DNA of 64,000 bases from the NCBI RefSeq assembly GCF_000517105.1, contig NZ_KI912151.1:938125-1002124 (forward strand). Direction: 5' to 3'. Under the pieces are notes generated by a model. It made no database searches. It was not told the origin of the DNA and saw only the letters and a list, made by a program, of their open reading frames with translations. Source of the DNA: Fischerella sp. PCC 9605 (GTDB lineage Bacteria > Cyanobacteriota > Cyanobacteriia > Cyanobacteriales > Nostocaceae). The position numbers were made by a program, and so were the translations under genes. Position 1 is the first letter of the stretch; every line of letters starts with the position of its first letter. Below are positions 36,039 to 44,894 of the stretch, piece by piece.

Positions 36039-37371
36039 ATCCCACAAGTAAGTTTTCTTCTGGATAGTGAACTCTGCTAGGGCGTGGATCTCCTAAGATA
36101 GCTGACATCAGCAATAACACACCCACCCTGCCTATATACATCGTGACAATTAATATCAACTTTGCTGCTATGGAAACACTACCGGTAATGCCAGTAGAAA
36201 GTCCCACGGTAGCAAAGGCTGACACTACTTCAAATAATATTTGAATAAAGTCTAATTCTGGATCTGTTAAAGTAATTAAAATTGTAGAGATAATAACTGT
36301 TGCGACAGAACCAATCAATACGCCAACAGCTTTTAAAACTAAAGATAATGCTATTTTTCGTTCATATAATAAAACTTCTTCTTTGCCTTGAAGAATTGCT
36401 TTAGTGCAGCTGGTAAGTACTCTCAAAGTTGTAGTTTTGATACCGCCTCCAGTACCTCCTGGGCTTGCACCAATAAACATAAATGCAATTGTAATAAATA
36501 GACCTGCTGTTGTCATTTGACCAATATCAATAGTATTAAAGCCAGCAGTTCTGGGAGTAACAGACTGAAACCAAGCAACTAATAATTTATCAAATAAACC
36601 CAAATCTCCAAACGTTTTAGAGTTTCGTAACTCTACCAAGAAAAATGCAATGGTTCCCAAAACTAACAGCACAAGTGTTGTACTAGTTGCAACTTTAAAA
36701 TCTAGGGATAAAACTATATTTTCAGTTTTTTTCTGCAAGCGATCGCGTATCATCATATAGGTTTCTAAAATTACCTGATAACCAATACCTCCAAAAATAA
36801 TTAATCCTGTAACGGTGAAAACAACTAAAGGCGAAGACTGATAACCAATTAAGCTATCTTTAAACAAGCTAAAACCAGCATTATTCCAAGCGTTAACACT
36901 ATGAAAAATTGCTAACCACAGTCCTTTATCCCAACCATGATCTGGGACAAAAGCTGGCAATAGTAAAAATATTCCAGTGATTTCAAAAATTAACGTTGTG
37001 GCAATGATTGAGCGAATAATTTGAGTGCTACCACTCATCCCCGGACGATCTAAAGCTTGTTGAATGGCGATTTTTTGCCGTAAATCAAATTTACGCCCAA
37101 TCAGCAGAATCAAAAAGGTTGTAGTTGTCATGTAACCCAACCCGCCAATCTGCGCCAACAGCATAATCCACAACTCACCCCAGAAGGAAAAATAAGTACC
37201 TGGATCAACTACAGATAAACCCGTGACACAAACTGCGGAAGTCGAAGTGAACAGGGCTACGATTGGGTCATTCCACGTACCGCTACTGGTAGAAAAAGGC
37301 ATCATTAGTAGGATAGTTCCTACTGTGATAACTGCCAGAAATCCCAAGCAAATTGTTCGAGCAACAGTCAT
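36037..37371 (-). CDS. ktrB: Potassium/sodium-dependent transporter subunit KtrB (TrkH family)
   Basis: This is the membrane pore subunit of the Ktr system, 444 residues with eight membrane helices and four selectivity-filter loops. The filter glycines appear in SAVCVTGLSVVDPG, NAWNNAGFSLF, VTPRTAGFNTID and FATVGLSTGITGS. SPGGTGGGIKTTTLRVL marks the cytosolic gate-loop region typical of KtrB. The N-terminus begins directly with the first helix, so the ATG at 37371 is credible. It couples K+ uptake to Na+ and is important for osmotic adaptation in cyanobacteria. Confidence 0.94.
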   Translation of the reverse strand: MTVARTICLGFLAVITVGTILLMMPFSTSSGTWNDPIVALFTSTSAVCVTGLSVVDPGTYFSFWGELWIMLLAQIGGLGYMTTTTFLILLIGRKFDLRQKIAIQQALDRPGMSGSTQIIRSIIATTLIFEITGIFLLLPAFVPDHGWDKGLWLAIFHSVNAWNNAGFSLFKDSLIGYQSSPLVVFTVTGLIIFGGIGYQVILETYMMIRDRLQKKTENIVLSLDFKVATSTTLVLLVLGTIAFFLVELRNSKTFGDLGLFDKLLVAWFQSVTPRTAGFNTIDIGQMTTAGLFITIAFMFIGASPGGTGGGIKTTTLRVLTSCTKAILQGKEEVLLYERKIALSLVLKAVGVLIGSVATVIISTILITLTDPELDFIQILFEVVSAFATVGLSTGITGSVSIAAKLILIVTMYIGRVGVLLLMSAILGDPRPSRVHYPEENLLVG

Positions 37372-37521
37372 ATTTTAGGTAAAAAAATAAACAACGCCAG
37401 GGATTTTGGACAGGATTGTGACTCCCTGGCAGCAAAAATACCCTAATCTAATTAAAAACACACATGGTAGCCTACGAGTATGTGTTTTTAAATTCTGCCT
37501 TGTCTTAACACCGCTTTGTTC

Positions 37522-38367
37522 ATGAGCGCAACTCTTTACAAACAAATTCAGCAATTTTACGATGCTTCCTCCGGTTTGTGGGAGGAAGTATGGGGTGAAC
37601 ACATGCACCACGGTTACTATGGTGCAGATGGTACAGAAAAAAAAGACCGTCGGCAGGCACAAATTGACTTAATTGAAGAAGTCCTCCAATGGGCAGATGT
37701 ACAGCAAGCTGAAAACGTCCTGGATGTGGGTTGTGGAATTGGTGGTAGTTCCCTTTACTTAGCAGAAAAATTTCATGCTAGGGCAACGGGTATTACTCTT
37801 AGTCCCGTGCAAGCTGCTAGAGCAAGGGAACGGGCTGAGGAATTGGGTTTAAGTACCAGAACTAATTTTCAGGTGGCAGATGCTCAAGAAATGTCTTTTG
37901 CCGAGAATTCTTTTGACTTGGTTTGGTCACTCGAAAGTGGCGAACATATGCCGGATAAAGTCAAGTTTATGCAAGAGTGCTACAGGGTGCTAAAACCAGG
38001 CGGAACTTTGGTTATGGTGACTTGGTGTCATCGCCCTACAGATGAGTCACCACTGACGGATAATGAGCAGCAGCACTTGGCGAAGATTTATCGAGTGTAT
38101 TGTTTGCCGTATGTGATTTCTTTGCCGGAGTATGAAGCGATCGTCCATCAACTCGGATTACAAAATATCCGCACCGCTGATTGGTCAAAAGCGGTAGCAC
38201 CATTTTGGAATGTGGTGATTGATTCGGCGCTGACTCCAAGGGCGATTTTTGGATTACTGCGATCGGGTTGGAGTACGATTATTGGGGCGCTGTCTTTGGG
38301 ATTGATGCGTCGTGGCTATGAGCGTGGGTTAATTCGGTTTGGACTGTTGTGTGGAAAGAAATGTTAA
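37522..38367 (+). CDS. Tocopherol-type C-methyltransferase (probable gamma-tocopherol methyltransferase)
   Basis: This 281-residue class I SAM methyltransferase has motif I VLDVGCGIGGSSLYLAEKF, then GITLSPVQAARA, motif II DLVWSLESGEHMPD and YRVLKPGGTLVMVTW. The EVWGEHMHHGYYG stretch near the N-terminus and the C-terminal WSKAVAPFWNVVIDSAL are characteristic of the tocopherol methyltransferases. Compared with plant enzymes it lacks a transit peptide. I start at the ATG at 37522 (a TTG at 37516 precedes it). The homogentisate phytyltransferase gene lies 102 bases downstream, supporting a vitamin E role. A phytyl-benzoquinol methyltransferase is the alternative. Confidence 0.85.
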   Translation: MSATLYKQIQQFYDASSGLWEEVWGEHMHHGYYGADGTEKKDRRQAQIDLIEEVLQWADVQQAENVLDVGCGIGGSSLYLAEKFHARATGITLSPVQAARARERAEELGLSTRTNFQVADAQEMSFAENSFDLVWSLESGEHMPDKVKFMQECYRVLKPGGTLVMVTWCHRPTDESPLTDNEQQHLAKIYRVYCLPYVISLPEYEAIVHQLGLQNIRTADWSKAVAPFWNVVIDSALTPRAIFGLLRSGWSTIIGALSLGLMRRGYERGLIRFGLLCGKKC

Positions 38368-38468
38368 TGGTTAGTGGTTAGTCGTTAGTGGTTAGTGGTC
38401 AAAAGCTAACTACTATCTACTAATTACTACCACCTACTAACTAGTAACTACTATCTACTAACAAATAC
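38366..38468. repeat. Heptamer array between the two tocopherol genes
   Basis: TGGTTAGTGGTTAGTCGTTAG units are followed by their complement (CTAACTACTATCTACTAATTA and similar). The array reaches the base before the next start codon and can fold into a long imperfect hairpin. Confidence 0.75.
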
Positions 38469-38469
38469 T

Positions 38470-39423
38470 ATGACTGAAATTTCACAGCCAGGTTTTCGAG
38501 ATAGTTGGCTTTACGCTTTGTGGAAATTCTCTCGCCCACATACAATTATTGGCACGAGTTTAAGTGTGTTGGGTTTGTATTTAATAGCAGTTGCTGTTGG
38601 TAATCCTAATTCTTCCCCATTTTCGATTCCCCCATCCCTATTTCCTCCTTTGGCAGCATGGATTGCTTGTTTGTGTGGCAATGTTTATATTGTGGGGTTA
38701 AATCAACTAGAAGATGTGGCGATTGACAAGATTAATAAGCCGCATTTACCGCTAGCTTCTGGTGAGTTTTCCCAGCGGACAGGAAAATTTATAGTAGCAG
38801 TCACTGGCATTTTAGCGCTAGTTTTGGCTTGGCTCAGCGGTCAGTTTTTGTTCGGAATGGTGACGATTAGTTTAGGAATTGGCACAGCTTATTCTTTGCC
38901 GCCAATTCGCTTAAAACGGTTTCCTTTTTGGGCGGCATTGTGTATTTTTTCGGTGCGGGGGGCAATTGTTAATTTAGGGTTATTTTTACACTTTAGTTGG
39001 GTACTGGAACAAAATAATTTTATTCCACCTATTCCTGTAGCGGTTTGGGTGCTGACGGTGTTTATTTTGGTGTTTACGTTTGCGATCGCTATTTTTAAAG
39101 ATATCCCCGACATGGAGGGCGATCTGCAATACAATATCAAGACTTTCACTATCCAACTCGGCAAGCAGGCGGTGTTTAATCTTGCCCTTTGGGTATTAAC
39201 TGTGTGTTACCTGGGAATGATTCTAGTTGGCTTGCTACGTCTAGCTGAAGTGAATGCTGTATTTTTGGTGATTACTCATCTAGCCGCGCTGGGTGCGATC
39301 TGGTGGCGGAGTCGAAAAGTAGATATGCAAGAAAAAAGTGCGATCGCCCGTTTTTATCAATTCATTTGGAAGCTGTTTTTTATCGAGTATCTAATCTTTC
39401 CTATCGCTTGTCTTTTGGCTTAA
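38470..39423 (+). CDS. hpt: Homogentisate phytyltransferase
   Basis: This UbiA-family membrane prenyltransferase condenses homogentisate with phytyl diphosphate, the committed step of tocopherol synthesis. The 317 residues form about nine helices. The first aspartate-rich motif is NQLEDVAIDKINKPHLPLASG, the second is KDIPDMEGDLQYNIKTFTIQ, and the N-terminus reads WKFSRPHTIIGTSLSVLGLYLIA. This matches the cyanobacterial Slr1736 type. It sits downstream of the methyltransferase gene; together they supply two steps of vitamin E synthesis. Confidence 0.93.
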   Translation: MTEISQPGFRDSWLYALWKFSRPHTIIGTSLSVLGLYLIAVAVGNPNSSPFSIPPSLFPPLAAWIACLCGNVYIVGLNQLEDVAIDKINKPHLPLASGEFSQRTGKFIVAVTGILALVLAWLSGQFLFGMVTISLGIGTAYSLPPIRLKRFPFWAALCIFSVRGAIVNLGLFLHFSWVLEQNNFIPPIPVAVWVLTVFILVFTFAIAIFKDIPDMEGDLQYNIKTFTIQLGKQAVFNLALWVLTVCYLGMILVGLLRLAEVNAVFLVITHLAALGAIWWRSRKVDMQEKSAIARFYQFIWKLFFIEYLIFPIACLLA

Positions 39424-39487
39424 ACAGATTCAATTGCTTATGAATCTGTGTGTATCTGTGGTTCTTCATTTATGCACATTTGACTGT

Positions 39488-39955
39488 ATGCTAGAACAAT
39501 ACACTTCTATTTTCGCCACTGTCGCAGTCATATTTAGCATCTTTCTCCTTGGTTATTTTGCTTGGAAAACTTTAATTACTGCCAACTACTTCCAAAAAGG
39601 CATAAATCTTTATCAGCAAAAAGATTACCAAGGCGCAGAAGCAGCTTTTCGCCAAGTAATTGCTATCAACTCTACTAATGATGCGGTTCATTTGCTGTTA
39701 GGTGATACTTTAATGCAGCAAGGTAAAGTTGAAGAAGCAATTTCCGAATTTCAAGAAGTGATTCGTCGTGCCCCTAAAAAAGTCGATGCTTATTTGCGCT
39801 TGGCTCAAGCTTTGATGCAACAACAAAAACCACAGGAAGCAATTACTATCCTGCAACAAGCTAGCGATCTATTCCAAAAACAGCGCCAACCCGAAAAAGC
39901 CGAACAAATTCAACGGCTATTGCAACAAATATCTTCAGCGTCAAAAGATTCTTAA
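39488..39955 (+). CDS. Membrane-anchored TPR protein
   Basis: The 155-residue product has an N-terminal membrane anchor (SIFATVAVIFSIFLLGYFAW) and three TPR-like repeats (GINLYQQKDYQGAEAAFRQVI, VEEAISEFQEVIRR, PQEAITILQQASDLFQKQ). I start at the ATG at 39488; an upstream start at 39434 would add 18 residues of unlikely sequence. It follows hpt by 64 bases on the same strand. The small size suggests a docking role at the membrane. Confidence 0.78.
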   Translation: MLEQYTSIFATVAVIFSIFLLGYFAWKTLITANYFQKGINLYQQKDYQGAEAAFRQVIAINSTNDAVHLLLGDTLMQQGKVEEAISEFQEVIRRAPKKVDAYLRLAQALMQQQKPQEAITILQQASDLFQKQRQPEKAEQIQRLLQQISSASKDS

Positions 39956-40195
39956 TTTAGTGGGTGAAGATTGGCTTTACTTGAGGCATATAAAAAAAGT
40001 CAAAAACATCCCACTATACTCAAGAATATTAGATTATCAAAAGTGGCTGTTTTTGGTCAAGCGCTAAAATCGAGAAATCTCGTCTTGCAATTGAGAAAAT
40101 TTCGCGTAAAATCAACACAACTTAACCAAATTGATAATTTTTATGAATCGAAAAAATACTTCAACCTTTAATAAAGATTATTTATAAATGCGAAA

Positions 40196-40226
40196 AGAAG
40201 TCTTGGTTTTGACAACCAGGACTTCT
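40196..40226. terminator. Bidirectional hairpin terminator
   Basis: AGAAGTCTTGGTT (40196-40208) pairs with AACCAGGACTTCT (40214-40226), with one wobble or mismatch. It lies between the TPR gene and the convergent 79-residue gene and is followed by AATAATTTTC. Confidence 0.7.
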
Positions 40227-40259
40227 AATAATTTTCTTGGATGTAACACACAACCCTAT

Positions 40260-40499
40260 TTATACGAAGTTCCTGAAGTAGATAGCCCAAATACTTCCAG
40301 CGATTCCAACCGCAATTAACAAGTTGGTGAAAAACCAGCCGAATTCTATTTCTTGTCCCAGTGTCTTGTCTTCTTGACCTGCGGTGAAAAATAATGACCA
40401 GGCTTGATTGAGATTGATTTTCTCAAAGTTGTTAAACTCTGGTCGAAAAACAACGGGTCCAAGCAAGTCTTTATTGGGGTAGTTAAAATCAGTTTTCAT
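40260..40499 (-). CDS. Small single-helix membrane protein, co-oriented with HLIP gene
   Basis: The 79-residue product has a polar N-terminal half (MKTDFNYPNKDLLGPVVFRP, EFNNFEKINLNQAW) and one C-terminal membrane helix (FGWFFTNLLIAVGIAGSIWAI). It lacks the ExxNGRxAM chlorophyll motif, so it is not itself a high-light-inducible protein. It starts 57 bases after the HLIP stop on the same strand and is probably in its operon. A role in thylakoid light protection or pigment-protein assembly is inferred from this context only. Confidence 0.72.
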   Translation of the reverse strand: MKTDFNYPNKDLLGPVVFRPEFNNFEKINLNQAWSLFFTAGQEDKTLGQEIEFGWFFTNLLIAVGIAGSIWAIYFRNFV

Positions 40500-40556
40500 T
40501 GCTGTTCCCTCTTTTGTTCTATTGTTGACTGTTAATGATTTGTGGTTGTGAATTGC

Positions 40557-40769
40557 TTACAGGCTAGTTAGCCATCCAATTAAGCCGTGTCCGGTGAAAA
40601 CTTCTAAAGCGATCAGTGAAACAAAGCCAATCATTGCTAAACGCCCATTGAGTTTCTCAGCATACTCGGTGAAGCCAGCCCGTGGAGTTTCTTCAACATA
40701 AACCTTAGGTTCAATGGCGTAGCTGTTGAGTAGACCGCGTTCGTTAATCGTAAAGCCTCTTCCTGTCAT
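40557..40769 (-). CDS. High-light-inducible protein (HLIP/SCP)
   Basis: This is a 70-residue one-helix member of the chlorophyll a/b-binding superfamily. The pigment-binding motif is intact ([20 protein letters not shown]), with a polar N-terminal leader ([20 protein letters not shown]). It sits in the thylakoid membrane and protects chlorophyll-binding assembly or quenches energy. The ATG at 40769 has GGAGGGAG just upstream; the frame runs further up but only through the promoter region. A probable HLR1 site lies 35-50 bases upstream. Confidence 0.93.
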   Translation of the reverse strand: MTGRGFTINERGLLNSYAIEPKVYVEETPRAGFTEYAEKLNGRLAMIGFVSLIALEVFTGHGLIGWLTSL

Positions 40770-40803
40770 GTCTCCCTCCTGATTGCTATCTGTTGTAAAC
40801 AAA

Positions 40804-40819
40804 TATAACTTAATGTAAC
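40804..40819 (-). promoter_or_regulatory. Probable HLR1 element (RpaB-binding site) upstream of HLIP gene
   Basis: On the minus strand the sequence is GTTACATTAAGTTATA, matching the HLR1 consensus of two (G/T)TTACA half-sites separated by (T/A)(T/A)NN, with one mismatch in the second half. A further TTTACA half-site lies just downstream. HLR1 sites controlling hli genes in high light are established; this instance is by sequence only. Confidence 0.55.
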
Positions 40820-40913
40820 AAAAGATTGCTATAACTTGACATGGTAATATAAGTACAGTAAACCGTACAGAACGGGGTGAAAATGCCGTATTTGCCGCGT
40901 TGGGTTGATAAAC

Positions 40914-42551
40914 ATGACTAATCAAAAAGGCAAAGTCTACCTCGTGGGTGCAGGATTGGGAGATGTGGCATACCTGACGGTGAGAACTTATAATCTTTTG
41001 GCGATCGCTCAAGTGTTGGTTTACGATGCCCTTGTAGATGCCGAGTTGTTGCAGTTAGTATCACCCGACTGCCTAAAGCTGGATGTGGGTAAACGTGGAG
41101 GCAAACCCAGCACGCCGCAAGCTGAGATTAACAAGTTACTAGTCAAACATTGTCAGCAGGGGAAACAAGTTGTCAGGCTCAAAGGCGGCGATCCGTTTAT
41201 TTTTGGTCGCTGTAGTGCCGAAATTGAAGCCTTGAAAGCCGCAGGTTGTGAGTTTGAAGTTGTACCAGGAATATCCTCTGCCTTAGCAGCACCTTTACTA
41301 GCAGGCATTCCGCTGACAGATCCAGTTCTGAGTCGCTGCTTTGCCGTATTTACTGCTCACGATCCTGATGCCTTGGATTGGGAAGCGCTATCAGCGTTAG
41401 AGACATTAGTAATTTTGATGGGAGGGCAGAATCTGGCTGAGATTATTTATCGGCTGCGGCGATACGGGCGATCGCTTTCTACACCCATTGCGATTATTCG
41501 TTGGGCAGGAACCCCACAGCAAAAAATCTGGACAGGCACACTCGAAACCATTCTAGAACAAACATCTGGTGTATCGCTCTCCCCAGTGGCGATCGTAATA
41601 GGAGAAGTGGTGGGGTTACGCAGATACTTACAACCTGAGAATATAGACTTAGATAATTCTCCAGAACGCACTACTCCCAAAACACAAGATATGGTTACTA
41701 ACCTCTCCAACTCTACCTCTGCCATCTCAAGCACGTCCGGTCTCCCCCTCAGCGGTAAAACAATTCTGGTGACACGTTCAGAAGGACAGTCGAGTCAATT
41801 TGCAGAACTCTTAAAGTCAGTAGGCGCACATGTCGTCGAAATGCCTGCTCTAGAAATTGGCCCGCCTTCTAGTTGGGAAGCTTTAGATCGTGCGATCGCC
41901 CGGTTATCTGAGTTCGACTGGTTAATTCTCACTTCCAGCAACGGTGTAGATTACTTTTTTGAACGGCTGCTGGCACAGGGTAAAGATATTCGTGCTTTAG
42001 CAGGAATTAAAATTGCTGTCGTTGGTGAGAAAACAGCCCAAACCCTCAGACAACACTGTTTGCAACCAGACTTCATACCACCTAACTTTGTCGCCGACTC
42101 TTTAGTCGCACACTTCCCCGAAGAACTTGCAGGTAAAAAGATTTTATTTCCGAGAGTAGAAAGCGGCGGACGGGAAACTTTGGTTAGAGAATTATCCGCC
42201 AAAGGTGCAGAAGTGGTAGAGGTTCCAGCCTATCAATCTTGCTGTCCGAGTAGTACCCCTCCTTCGGCAGAATTAGCTTTGCAGAGTGGAACAGTTGATA
42301 TTATTACCTTTGCCAGTTCTAAAACCGTACAATTTTTCAATCAGCTGGCAGAAAAGATATTTTCCGATCACTCCGAGGAAAACCAATCTTCTGTAGTTGC
42401 AAATTACTTAGAGGGAGTTTGTATTGCTTCTATCGGTCCACAAACTTCTCATACTTGTCGTTCTCTATTCGGACGTGTAGATGTCGAAGCTGAAGAATAC
42501 ACTTTGGAGGGTTTAACCCAAGCATTGATTAAATGGGCAAAGAATAGTTAG
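40914..42551 (+). CDS. cobA-hemD: Fused uroporphyrinogen-III C-methyltransferase / uroporphyrinogen-III synthase
   Basis: The 545-residue bifunctional tetrapyrrole enzyme starts at the ATG at 40914 (a TTG at 40905 precedes). The N-terminal half (about 1-240) is the SAM-dependent methyltransferase leading to sirohaem and cobalamin: [38 protein letters not shown] and [20 protein letters not shown] linker rich in Ser/Thr/Asn follows. The C-terminal half (about 275-545) is Hem[47 protein letters not shown] and [12 protein letters not shown]. One protein thus makes uroporphyrinogen III and channels part of it into sirohaem. It is divergent from the HLIP gene. Confidence 0.93.
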   Translation: MTNQKGKVYLVGAGLGDVAYLTVRTYNLLAIAQVLVYDALVDAELLQLVSPDCLKLDVGKRGGKPSTPQAEINKLLVKHCQQGKQVVRLKGGDPFIFGRCSAEIEALKAAGCEFEVVPGISSALAAPLLAGIPLTDPVLSRCFAVFTAHDPDALDWEALSALETLVILMGGQNLAEIIYRLRRYGRSLSTPIAIIRWAGTPQQKIWTGTLETILEQTSGVSLSPVAIVIGEVVGLRRYLQPENIDLDNSPERTTPKTQDMVTNLSNSTSAISSTSGLPLSGKTILVTRSEGQSSQFAELLKSVGAHVVEMPALEIGPPSSWEALDRAIARLSEFDWLILTSSNGVDYFFERLLAQGKDIRALAGIKIAVVGEKTAQTLRQHCLQPDFIPPNFVADSLVAHFPEELAGKKILFPRVESGGRETLVRELSAKGAEVVEVPAYQSCCPSSTPPSAELALQSGTVDIITFASSKTVQFFNQLAEKIFSDHSEENQSSVVANYLEGVCIASIGPQTSHTCRSLFGRVDVEAEEYTLEGLTQALIKWAKNS

Positions 42552-42618
42552 TTGTTAGTGGTTAGTAGTTAGTAGTTGGTTTTTACCACTAATCACTATC
42601 AACTATCCACTATCCAAT
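42547..42618. repeat. Heptamer array TTAGTTGTTAGTGG ... ATCCACTATCC
   Basis: The array lies between cobA-hemD and coaE. The left half is TTAGTGGTTAGTAGTTAGTAG and the right half is its rough complement. Confidence 0.7.
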
Positions 42619-42623
42619 CACAA

Positions 42624-43229
42624 ATGACTAAACGAATTATCGGTTTAACTGGTGGTATTGCTACAGGTAAAACGACTGTTGCCAATTACTTGGCAAATGC
42701 TTATCATTTGCCAATTTTGGATGCAGATATTTATGCCCGAGATGCCGTCTGTGTAGGTTCACCGATTCTCGATGCGATCGCCAGTCACTACGGGGAACAA
42801 ATTTTACTAGCAAACGGCGACCTTAATCGCCAAAAGCTTGGTGAAATTATCTTTCACAATCCCGAGGAACGCTTCTGGATAGAGAATTTGATTCATCCTT
42901 ACGTGCGCGATCGCTTTCAGGGAGAAATTTCTACATCTACCGCAAAAACACTAGTCTTAGTTGTGCCTTTATTATTTGAAGCGGGAATGACTGATTTAGT
43001 CACAGAAATTTGGGTTGTGTATTGTTCTGAGCAACAACAATTAGAAAGATTAATGCAGCGAAATAATTTAACTTTAGAGCAAGCACAAGCGAGAATTCAC
43101 AGCCAAATGTCTATTACAGAAAAAGCAGCGCGTGCTGATGTCATTTTAGATAATTCCTCCACCTTGGAAGCATTACTAAAACAAGTTGATGCAGCATTAA
43201 CTGAGATGCCATTCAAATCAATACTATAG
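42624..43229 (+). CDS. coaE: Dephospho-CoA kinase
   Basis: It catalyses the last step of coenzyme A synthesis, phosphorylating the ribose of dephospho-CoA. The protein begins MTKRIIGLTGGIATGKTTVANYLA with an intact P-loop, then the substrate-binding DADIYARDAV and LIHPYVRDRF, and the lid ERLMQRNNLTLEQAQARI. I take the ATG at 42624; the frame is open upstream to 42576 but only through heptamer repeat. This gives 201 residues, normal for CoaE. Confidence 0.94.
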   Translation: MTKRIIGLTGGIATGKTTVANYLANAYHLPILDADIYARDAVCVGSPILDAIASHYGEQILLANGDLNRQKLGEIIFHNPEERFWIENLIHPYVRDRFQGEISTSTAKTLVLVVPLLFEAGMTDLVTEIWVVYCSEQQQLERLMQRNNLTLEQAQARIHSQMSITEKAARADVILDNSSTLEALLKQVDAALTEMPFKSIL

Positions 43230-43238
43230 AAATCATCT

Positions 43239-43299
43239 TTGTGTCTTAGTGTCTTTGTGTTTCAAGATTCTTTTAACCACCAAGGCACAAAGACACAAA
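43239..43299. repeat. GTGTCTTAGTGTCTTTGTG hairpin repeat
   Basis: TTTGTGTCTTAGTGTCTTTGTG is followed by AACCACCAAGGCACAAAGACA, forming an imperfect stem. It belongs to the same family as copies at 30425, 55501 and 59292 and lies between convergent coaE and tldD. Confidence 0.7.
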
Positions 43300-43312
43300 G
43301 TATTTTCAAACA

Positions 43313-44707
43313 TCATGCTTCCCCGCCTACAATCACATCTCGTATCCGCAAACTCGGCCCGCCACAACCCACAGGTAAACCATTTTGTCCACCCTTACCG
43401 CAACCACCGGACTCATCCCAGTAAAAGTCATCGCCGATCGCTTCAATATCTGCCAGGGTTTGAAACACATTCCCCGAAAGCGTTACATCTTTGACTGGTT
43501 CAGCTATTTTCCCGTTTCTAATCATCCACGCTTCCCCAGCGCTAAAGGTGAACATTTCCCCATTTGTCATTCCACCTAACCAATTACGGGCATAAACTCC
43601 TTCTTTGATCTCACTAAATAAGTCTGCAACAGGTGTTTTACCCCTCTCGATCCACGTGTTGGTCATGCGTACAATTGGGGCATAGTGATAATTAAGACAT
43701 CGAGCATTGCCTGTAGCTGCTTCTGCCAACTTGCCTGCTGTTTCCCGAGAATGCAAGCGTCCTACCAAAATTCCATCTTGAATTAGCTGCGTAGTTGTTG
43801 CCGGAGTTCCTTCATCGTCGTAAAAATAACTACCACGATGTCTGTTGGGGTCAGCACCATCAAAAATTTGCAAATCTTCAGGCCCGAATCTGCGTCCTAT
43901 AGTCATTACTTCCATGAGATCCGGGTTTTCATAAGCCATGTCTGCTTCGGAAAGATGTCCAAAGGCTTCGTGGACAAATAAACCAGTAAGAATAGGGTCA
44001 ATAACGACTGTATAGGTATTACCTTTTACTGATGGCAAAGATAAAGCTGCAACTGCCCTTTGTGCAGCGCTTTTGACTTGTGCGTCTAAATTGATTAAGT
44101 CTTCAAAAGCTTGACGCGAACCAGTGGTTTCCCTGCCAGTTTGGACGGTGTCACCGTTTCTGGCAGTAGCAGCAAAGCGCATTTCCATGTCCACCCAAGA
44201 TTGTTCAATGAAAGTCCCTTCACTAGTAGCAATAATTACTCTTTGACTGCTGTCACCGTAACGCACGGAAGTAGTAGTAATGCGGCGATCTACACTTTTG
44301 AGGAGGTCAGAGTAGCGATCGCACAATTCTTTTTTTCTACTCAAGGAAATTTTGCGGGGGTCAGTACCAGTGAGTGGTAGTTGGCACACAGCTTGCACTG
44401 GTTTGATGGGAGCAAGTATGGTTTCTTCATCACCAACCATTCGCGCGGCAGAAATTGCTTCTTCGAGGCGATCTTGAATTGTCGTCAGGTGGTTAAAGCT
44501 GCTGAACCCCCACCCACCTTTATGACAAGCGCGGATGTGTCCACCAATAGAAATGCCTTCGCTGAGGGTTTCTACCTTGTCGCCACGCAACAAGATATCT
44601 GTATCTTCGGCTTCTTCCAAGCGAATCATCAGATAATCTACCCGAGATGAATAGCGAGTAATCAGGTCAGAAAGCAAATTTTGCACATCCGCAAGTAAGG
44701 TAGGCAT
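43313..44707 (-). CDS. tldD: TldD family metalloprotease
   Basis: This 464-residue protein is the catalytic member of the TldD/PmbA (U62) pair. The zinc motif is VHEAFGHLSEADMAYENPD (HExxxH), with the third ligand expected near the GGMTNGEMFTFSAGEAWMI region. The N-terminal domain has LLRGDKVETLSEGISIGGHIRA. TldD with PmbA degrades unfolded peptides and can process modified peptides in some bacteria. A TldE/PmbA partner is not in the window. It converges on coaE. Confidence 0.92.
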   Translation of the reverse strand: MPTLLADVQNLLSDLITRYSSRVDYLMIRLEEAEDTDILLRGDKVETLSEGISIGGHIRACHKGGWGFSSFNHLTTIQDRLEEAISAARMVGDEETILAPIKPVQAVCQLPLTGTDPRKISLSRKKELCDRYSDLLKSVDRRITTTSVRYGDSSQRVIIATSEGTFIEQSWVDMEMRFAATARNGDTVQTGRETTGSRQAFEDLINLDAQVKSAAQRAVAALSLPSVKGNTYTVVIDPILTGLFVHEAFGHLSEADMAYENPDLMEVMTIGRRFGPEDLQIFDGADPNRHRGSYFYDDEGTPATTTQLIQDGILVGRLHSRETAGKLAEAATGNARCLNYHYAPIVRMTNTWIERGKTPVADLFSEIKEGVYARNWLGGMTNGEMFTFSAGEAWMIRNGKIAEPVKDVTLSGNVFQTLADIEAIGDDFYWDESGGCGKGGQNGLPVGCGGPSLRIRDVIVGGEA

Positions 44708-44751
44708 TTTGCAGGCAGGAACAATTACAACTTAACTTTATTCTCTAATAG

Positions 44752-44831
44752 ATTGTGTGAGTTTGAGTGTTGTTTGTTGGTAGTTGTTTGTTGTTTGTTC
44801 CAACCAACTACTAACAAACAACAAACAACAC
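44752..44831. repeat. TTGTTTGTTGG / CCAACTACTAACAAACAAC inverted repeat
   Basis: Two complementary heptamer-like blocks, about 44758-44800 and 44801-44831, can form a hairpin upstream of tldD. Confidence 0.6.
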
Positions 44832-44894
44832 TTAACGTTTTACAATTATTTTTTCGATAATTTTTACCCTTGCCTGATCTTGGGTGAGTGAGTG

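Noticed and set aside
37375-37662. Antisense frame at the ktrB/methyltransferase junction
   Set aside because: It covers the conserved start of the methyltransferase in antisense and has no ribosome site.
39971-40171. 66-codon frame after the TPR gene
   Set aside because: It starts with TTG without a ribosome site, has basic random-looking composition and no relatives I recognise. Only the hairpin after it looks functional.
40849-40862. Possible NtcA site GTA...TAC upstream of cobA-hemD
   Set aside because: The half-sites are separated by seven bases instead of eight.
40770-41012. N-terminal extension of the HLIP gene up to 41012
   Set aside because: It overlaps the start of the divergent cobA-hemD gene and the HLR1 site; the ATG at 40769 has a strong ribosome site and gives the usual HLIP length.
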